This document shows, piece after piece, positions 63,230-64,000 of a stretch of 64,000 nucleotides of DNA. Positions within the stretch are counted from its first letter, which is position 1, and every line of letters starts with the position of its first letter. The translations under genes were made by a program, and so were the position numbers. The DNA lies in the NCBI GenBank assembly GCA_030386875.1, contig CM059563.1:34572139-34636138 (forward strand), read 5' to 3'. The stretch is from Morinoia aosen. Its lineage: Eukaryota; Arthropoda; Malacostraca; Amphipoda; Talitridae. Under the pieces are notes generated by a model, which was not told the DNA's origin, did no database searches, and worked only from the letters and a program-made list of their open reading frames with translations.

Positions 63230-63395
63230 CATGGGAAGTGGAGCAGGAATAGTGCCGAATGCAGTAGCTGAGGGCGGGGCCGCGGTGCGGAGGAGCTGAC
63301 ACAGGCGGTTGCGGTGAGCGGCCGGCCGAGTGAGGAGCGAGGCGGCAGCAGCGACCGTGTCCGCCGCGTTGTGCGCGCCTCTTGCTTCTGAACAA
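63230..63395. promoter_or_regulatory. CpG-rich island, possible promoter
   Basis: The densest CpG stretch of the window (GGGCGGGGCCGCGGTGCGG, then GCGAGGCGGCAGCAGCGACC) between AT-rich flanks, with a GC-box-like GGGCGGGG. This composition is typical of a transcription start region or GC-rich 5' untranslated exon. The strand and gene are unknown. Confidence 0.3.
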
Positions 63396-63399
63396 TGCT

Positions 63400-64000
63400 G
63401 TTTTTAGGTTTTTATATATATTTCTTAATTAAATTGATAAGGATTTTGCGGCTTCCCCAAACAAGTGAAAAATGCCAAGTAAGCGATCGCTGAACATATG
63501 CGAGTTTGATTGCTCGAGCTGACTGAGTGACAGAACCAAATGAGTCAGTAGACGTGAATGAGTTTGTCTTGCGCCGCAAGGACTCCGTAAGTTAGTTGAG
63601 AATTGAAACGCCTGTCCTCTTGCATTCTGTTCAGCCGCATGATAGGAACTGTTTTTAATAAAGTCATTAATTTTATTAATATTTCTCTTTATGTAGCCAA
63701 AGTGTTCCTGATATAGATTGACAATGTTCAAGTTTCATAAATGAACTCTGGAAGATTTTTAAAACTTCATTTTATATTTTGGAAGTTTTTTAAGGAAGGG
63801 TTCGATATGCTCATGATATTAAGTGATGGATATCTTCGTTAAAGATGCAGAAGTGTAGATTGCGTATTGCTGAAGCGCCTTTGTGCATTACTTGACGCGC
63901 ATCATACGTTCTCCTGAGGAATCGATACTGAAAGCTATTTCTTCAATCACTTGAAGGAATATATGTTATTAGTGGACGATGTCAAGTCATTAGTCGGCAA
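63400..64000. other. No gene recognised
   Basis: AT-rich sequence to the window edge. Short frames only. Confidence 0.3.

Overview
This is a gene-poor, repeat-dominated stretch of an animal nuclear genome, most likely an arthropod. The evidence is a BEL/Pao LTR retrotransposon (a metazoan-restricted class), several hAT-type DNA transposon remnants, GT-AG splice sites around short exon-like open frames, and many minisatellites. Nothing in it looks bacterial: there are no operons and no Shine-Dalgarno-led reading frames. The species cannot be determined from this sequence alone.

Layout. From 1 to about 13.2 kb lie dispersed repeats: a ~350-bp retroposon-like family with a short-repeat 3' tail (here called R1), fold-back/palindromic elements, and a 568-bp hAT insertion. 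A spliced minus-strand host gene (exons at 4460-8469) sits among them; its C-terminal part resembles DUF4806. From 14.2 to 16.0 kb is a 23/24-bp minisatellite. From 17.36 to 21.52 kb is a composite hAT-like element with 15-bp terminal inverted repeats and an 8-bp target duplication; its interior is largely one nested inverted repeat. From 22.1 to 23.0 kb is a 23/31-bp minisatellite, followed by R1 copies and two phase-compatible plus-strand exons (24770-24856 and 25124-25225). From 25.9 to 42.8 kb is a 26-bp minisatellite interrupted by a 14.9-kb BEL/Pao tandem dimer (LTR-internal-LTR-internal-LTR, 26728-41665). A 16-bp minisatellite follows directly (to ~45.4 kb). From 45 to 52 kb are unique sequence, R1 copies, a strong hairpin, candidate exons and a 24-bp minisatellite. 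From 52.65 to 55.63 kb is a 3-kb heptamer-based minisatellite. From 56 to 64 kb is mostly unique sequence with GC-rich islands, two R1 copies and one exon (60053-60144) that reads as part of a Reeler domain.

The retrotransposon is the best-supported coding content. Each internal region has a primer-binding site abutting the LTR, a leader carrying 19 (first copy) or 22 (second copy) perfect-length 28-bp repeats, a gag frame with three zinc knuckles and a protease-like region, and then a pol frame (reverse transcriptase, RNase H, integrase). The two frames are collinear and separated by one UGA followed by CUA, a context associated with stop-codon readthrough. The outer LTRs are flanked by CCCCG on both sides, consistent with a 5-bp target duplication inside the 26-bp array. 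The copies differ by very few changes, so the insertion and duplication are recent. No env frame is present. All very long reading frames inside the minisatellites are artefacts of repeat periodicity and are not annotated as genes.
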